A stretch of DNA of 54,347 nucleotides, taken from positions 1 to 54,347 of the forward strand of contig CAZASK010000010.1 in assembly GCA_964487845.1 (NCBI GenBank), written 5' to 3'. Made by a program: the position numbers and the translations under genes. This document shows positions 52,356 to 54,347 of the stretch, in pieces. The stretch's first letter is position 1, and every line of letters starts with the position of its first letter. The DNA comes from CAZASK01 sp964487845 (GTDB taxonomy: Bacteria > Chlamydiota > Chlamydiia > Chlamydiales > FEN-1388). The notes under the pieces are model-generated. The model was given only the letters and a program-made list of their open reading frames with translations. It had not been told where the DNA came from and ran no database searches.

Positions 52356-52781
52356 ATGGTTTCTCAGATAACAACTTTTTTTAATCAAGCATGTGAATCA
52401 ATTCACAAAGCGTACAATCTACCAGTAGAATATATTAGAATAATCTCATCCAAAGACAATGATGTATGTGCAAAAATACTAAGCACAGGGTCTGGAGGCA
52501 GCTCATTAACTCCCGATTCGATAGACTGCACAAAGTTAGGACAAGTTTACTACCATTACCTTCATTCTCCCTTACAGAGGATACAGAATGTATATAATGC
52601 CGTAGATAAATCATTTGGAACGACAGTCTTCGCTGCAGGCACAGTAATTGCTCTCTCTACCTACAAAAGTATTCAAGCCATCACGAGGGGAGAATGTAAA
52701 AAAGCTATCGTATGGGGAGCTGTCGGCTGCGGTACCGCCTATCTTAGTTTTGATACATTCAAACGCACTCTTGGGCTGTAG
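52356..52781 (+). CDS. Hypothetical protein with two C-terminal hydrophobic segments
   Basis: 141 residues with no recognised family. The N-terminal 85 residues are soluble with Gly/Ser-rich SGSGGSS, then two hydrophobic segments (about 92-105 and 113-128) with a short charged hairpin between. Inc-like topology is possible but the segments are weak. Two ATGs exist; AAGGAG at 52344-52349 overlaps the one at 52341 and lies 6 nt before ATG 52356, which I therefore use. Confidence 0.55.
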   Translation: MVSQITTFFNQACESIHKAYNLPVEYIRIISSKDNDVCAKILSTGSGGSSLTPDSIDCTKLGQVYYHYLHSPLQRIQNVYNAVDKSFGTTVFAAGTVIALSTYKSIQAITRGECKKAIVWGAVGCGTAYLSFDTFKRTLGL

Positions 52782-52899
52782 CAAGATTCCTAGATGCGGA
52801 CAAAGTCAAAATCATATATAACTGTCACTAGTAGATCTTTTTCAAATATGAGTGAAGAGCTTTCTTTTGAAATAGATCTACGCGATAAACTGGTCGATT

Positions 52900-53631
52900 A
52901 TGAAACTATTATTTGCTTTTTTGCTAGCCATAGGGAGCTTTATGTCAATCAACGCCTCAGTAGAAACTGTGCAATCTGTTATTATTTTATTAGGCCCTCC
53001 TGGATCAGGAAAGGGAACTCAAGCGGTAGAGCTGAGCAAACTCTCTGGCCTGCCACACATCTCTACAGGCGATTTATTTCGTGAGCATCTGCGCAATAAG
53101 ACAGAACTTGGTAAACAAGCGCAGCATTATCTAGATGCAGGCCAACTAGCTCCTGATGAGCTTGTATTAGATATCCTCTATGACCGCGTTTCACAGGCAG
53201 ATTGTGCAAAAGGATATATTCTCGACGGTGTGCCACGTAATATCACGCAAGTGCATGAACTTGAAGATTTTTTACGTAATAAAGCAAAAGTGACTGTGAT
53301 TGACTTTGTTGTTGCAGATGAGGTAGTCGTTAATCGTTTGTCGGGACGCCTCGTGTGTAGAAAATGCAACCAGTTGTATCACAAAATAAGCTCTCCCCCT
53401 CAACAAAATGGTATCTGCGACCGTTGTGGCGGGGAGGTATATCAAAGATCGGATGACAATCCTGCTGTCATCCAAGAGCGCCTAAAAGTCTATCATGAAC
53501 AGACCGCCCCTCTTGAGAAATTCTACAAAGAGAAAGGACTTCTTCATGAGATAGATGCCGCACAATCAAAAGAAAAAATTTTGCGGGGCATTACAGATAT
53601 TTATAACAAGACGCCCTCTGCTGCAAAATAA
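52900..53631 (+). CDS. adk: Adenylate kinase with a signal-peptide-like N-terminus
   Basis: 243 residues. A hydrophobic N-terminus (MKLLFAFLLAIGSFMSINAS) looks like a Sec signal. The kinase core follows: P-loop GPPGSGKGT at 32-40, NMP-binding STGDLFREHLRN, the LID domain with four Cys (CRKC and CDRC) that bind zinc, and RSDD with conserved arginines. It interconverts ATP, ADP and AMP. An in-frame ATG at 52942 with GGGAG 4 nt before it would give a cytosolic form without the leader, while ATG 52900 has no evident Shine-Dalgarno. It could be exported, dual-localised, or simply misread at its N-terminus. Confidence 0.88.
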   Translation: MKLLFAFLLAIGSFMSINASVETVQSVIILLGPPGSGKGTQAVELSKLSGLPHISTGDLFREHLRNKTELGKQAQHYLDAGQLAPDELVLDILYDRVSQADCAKGYILDGVPRNITQVHELEDFLRNKAKVTVIDFVVADEVVVNRLSGRLVCRKCNQLYHKISSPPQQNGICDRCGGEVYQRSDDNPAVIQERLKVYHEQTAPLEKFYKEKGLLHEIDAAQSKEKILRGITDIYNKTPSAAK

Positions 53632-53916
53632 GCGCTAGTGGCTGAAAACAAAAAGTTGTTGTAAATTCCACTCCAGAAAATCCCACTCTTCATACAAAAC
53701 ATGAGTGATCTTTCACTCATGTCACTTGTAAAAACGTGAATCATATCCTTCAAGTATGGCGCACTTTTCAGACCACACGATGGCAAAGCAATCGAAAATA
53801 TTTATTTTTTGAGCTGAGTAGCGTGCAGCAATTCGAAATCCGAGAAAAAATTATAGCCTTTAAATTCATGAAAATGCACAATCCCCATTTCATGTTATGT
53901 CACTGTAAGAGGTCAT
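53632..53916. other. Intergenic region with a 10-bp hairpin
   Basis: No credible gene is seen. A perfect 10-bp stem ACATGAGTGA/TCACTCATGT with a TCTT loop (53699-53722) lies 68 bp after adk and may end or protect its transcript. The rest, near 53760-53880, is without obvious structure. A short open frame across it has no ribosome site or recognisable sequence. Confidence 0.5.
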
Positions 53917-54246
53917 ATGAATCCGATAACTTCTAATAAAGATCATTTTGATTTTGCATTTGAGAAATTAGACAAAACAAACATCGATAAAGAATCGGCT
54001 AATTATTTTTATCTTCCACCTAAATGCTCCAAACACATTCAAAATGCAAACAAGTTGCATGACTCGTTGGAAAAGGCAGGTTTGTATGGGTATTTTCATA
54101 ATCATATGAACTGCATCGTAATCGTATCAGAGAAAACATCTCAAGAATTACAAGAAATTCTTGATGATGGTACTGAGTATTCAAACTGGAAACCTACAGT
54201 CCAATATCAAAGAGATCGTAACGGGAATGCGTTAGTTTATCTTTGA
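53917..54246 (+). CDS. Hypothetical protein
   Basis: 109 residues without signal peptide, membrane helix or recognised domain. It is polar and aromatic (NYFYLPPKCSK, GLYGYFHNHMNCIVIV, TEYSNWKPTVQY). AAGAGG lies 5 nt before ATG 53917. Its stop region overlaps a possible next gene. Confidence 0.6.
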   Translation: MNPITSNKDHFDFAFEKLDKTNIDKESANYFYLPPKCSKHIQNANKLHDSLEKAGLYGYFHNHMNCIVIVSEKTSQELQEILDDGTEYSNWKPTVQYQRDRNGNALVYL

Positions 54247-54347
54247 TAAAACAACTCTTTCTCTGCTCTTTTCTTCTTTTTTTTATGAATGGGCTACCGC
54301 TATTCACTGCTAAAAAAATAAAAAAATCTCCTGCCATATCCTTACGC
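54243..54347 (+). CDS. Start of a putative secreted protein (runs off the window)
   Basis: A TTG at 54243 opens a frame that stays open to the end of the window. Its first residues, read as MIKQLFLCSFLLFFMNGLPLFTA, form a good signal peptide followed by a basic stretch (KKIKK). The TTG overlaps the stop of the previous gene. ATG 54285 would be an alternative start but cuts off the hydrophobic core. Only 35 codons are visible, so this is tentative. Confidence 0.4.
   Translation, partial: MIKQLFLCSFLLFFMNGLPLFTAKKIKKSPAISLR

Noticed and set aside
52794..53084. 96-codon open frame overlapping the adk start
   Set aside because: Its second half is adk DNA in another frame. It has no recognised features and the adk reading frame is certain from its P-loop onward.
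53736..53936. 66-codon open frame after adk, considered as a transposase remnant
   Set aside because: No DDE-type motif or inverted repeats could be found, and there is no ribosome site.

Overview
This window looks like the chromosome of a chlamydia outside the genus Chlamydia (Parachlamydia/Waddlia/Simkania-like). The evidence is a PknD-type Ser/Thr kinase with a chlamydial-style long C-terminal half, an LL-diaminopimelate aminotransferase (DapL) lysine/peptidoglycan branch, a short RodZ next to RNase HIII (the neighbours CT009/CT008 in C. trachomatis), a UbiD-type decarboxylase, an Inc-like bilobed membrane protein, an ankyrin-repeat protein and many small secreted proteins. Genus assignment is inference. 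No rRNA, tRNA, CRISPR array, phage or intact insertion sequence was seen.

Layout. 1-305: repeats (part of a palindromic element, then three tandem hairpin units). 306-10.1k: pknD, an Inc-like gene, phosphoglucomutase, an ITPase-like gene, RNase Z and an ankyrin protein. 10.2-18.4k: a plus-strand run of rpmB, ubiD-like, phospholipase D, dapB-dapA-dapL, two marC genes and truA, mostly with overlapping ends. 18.4-25.8k: a hypothetical gene, a polyprenyl-phosphate transporter (DUF368) with rodZ on the minus strand, then rnhC, recN and three envelope or secreted genes. 25.8-28.5k: a minus-strand set of PAP2 phosphatase, DUF2156, DUF378 and two small genes. 28.6-30.8k: HMG-CoA reductase and HMG-CoA synthase, the entry to the mevalonate pathway. 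30.9-42.2k: two small secreted paralogues and one 3308-residue collagen-like surface protein. 42.4-54.3k: a threonine-dehydratase-like protein lacking its PLP lysine, a lipase-maturation-factor homologue, a DEAD-box helicase, a DUF47-PiT phosphate uptake pair, two cysteine-cluster proteins, a glycosyltransferase with a signal peptide, an ABC-F ATPase and an adenylate kinase with a signal peptide.

How it fits together. DapB-DapA-DapL, RodZ, the DUF368 transporter and the PAP2 phosphatase all bear on peptidoglycan precursors, lipid-carrier recycling or division. The mevalonate pair would supply isoprenoids for that same carrier lipid and for quinones, to which the UbiD-like enzyme may also contribute. 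The most striking object is the collagen-like giant gene: 24 globular modules of about 85-90 residues alternate with Gly-Ala-Thr collagen stretches, ending in two C1q/BclA-like jelly rolls. Around it lie enzymes that carry export signals (glycosyltransferase, adenylate kinase), which suggests the region is enriched in host-facing functions. A family of about 165-185 bp palindromic elements is scattered through intergenic DNA.
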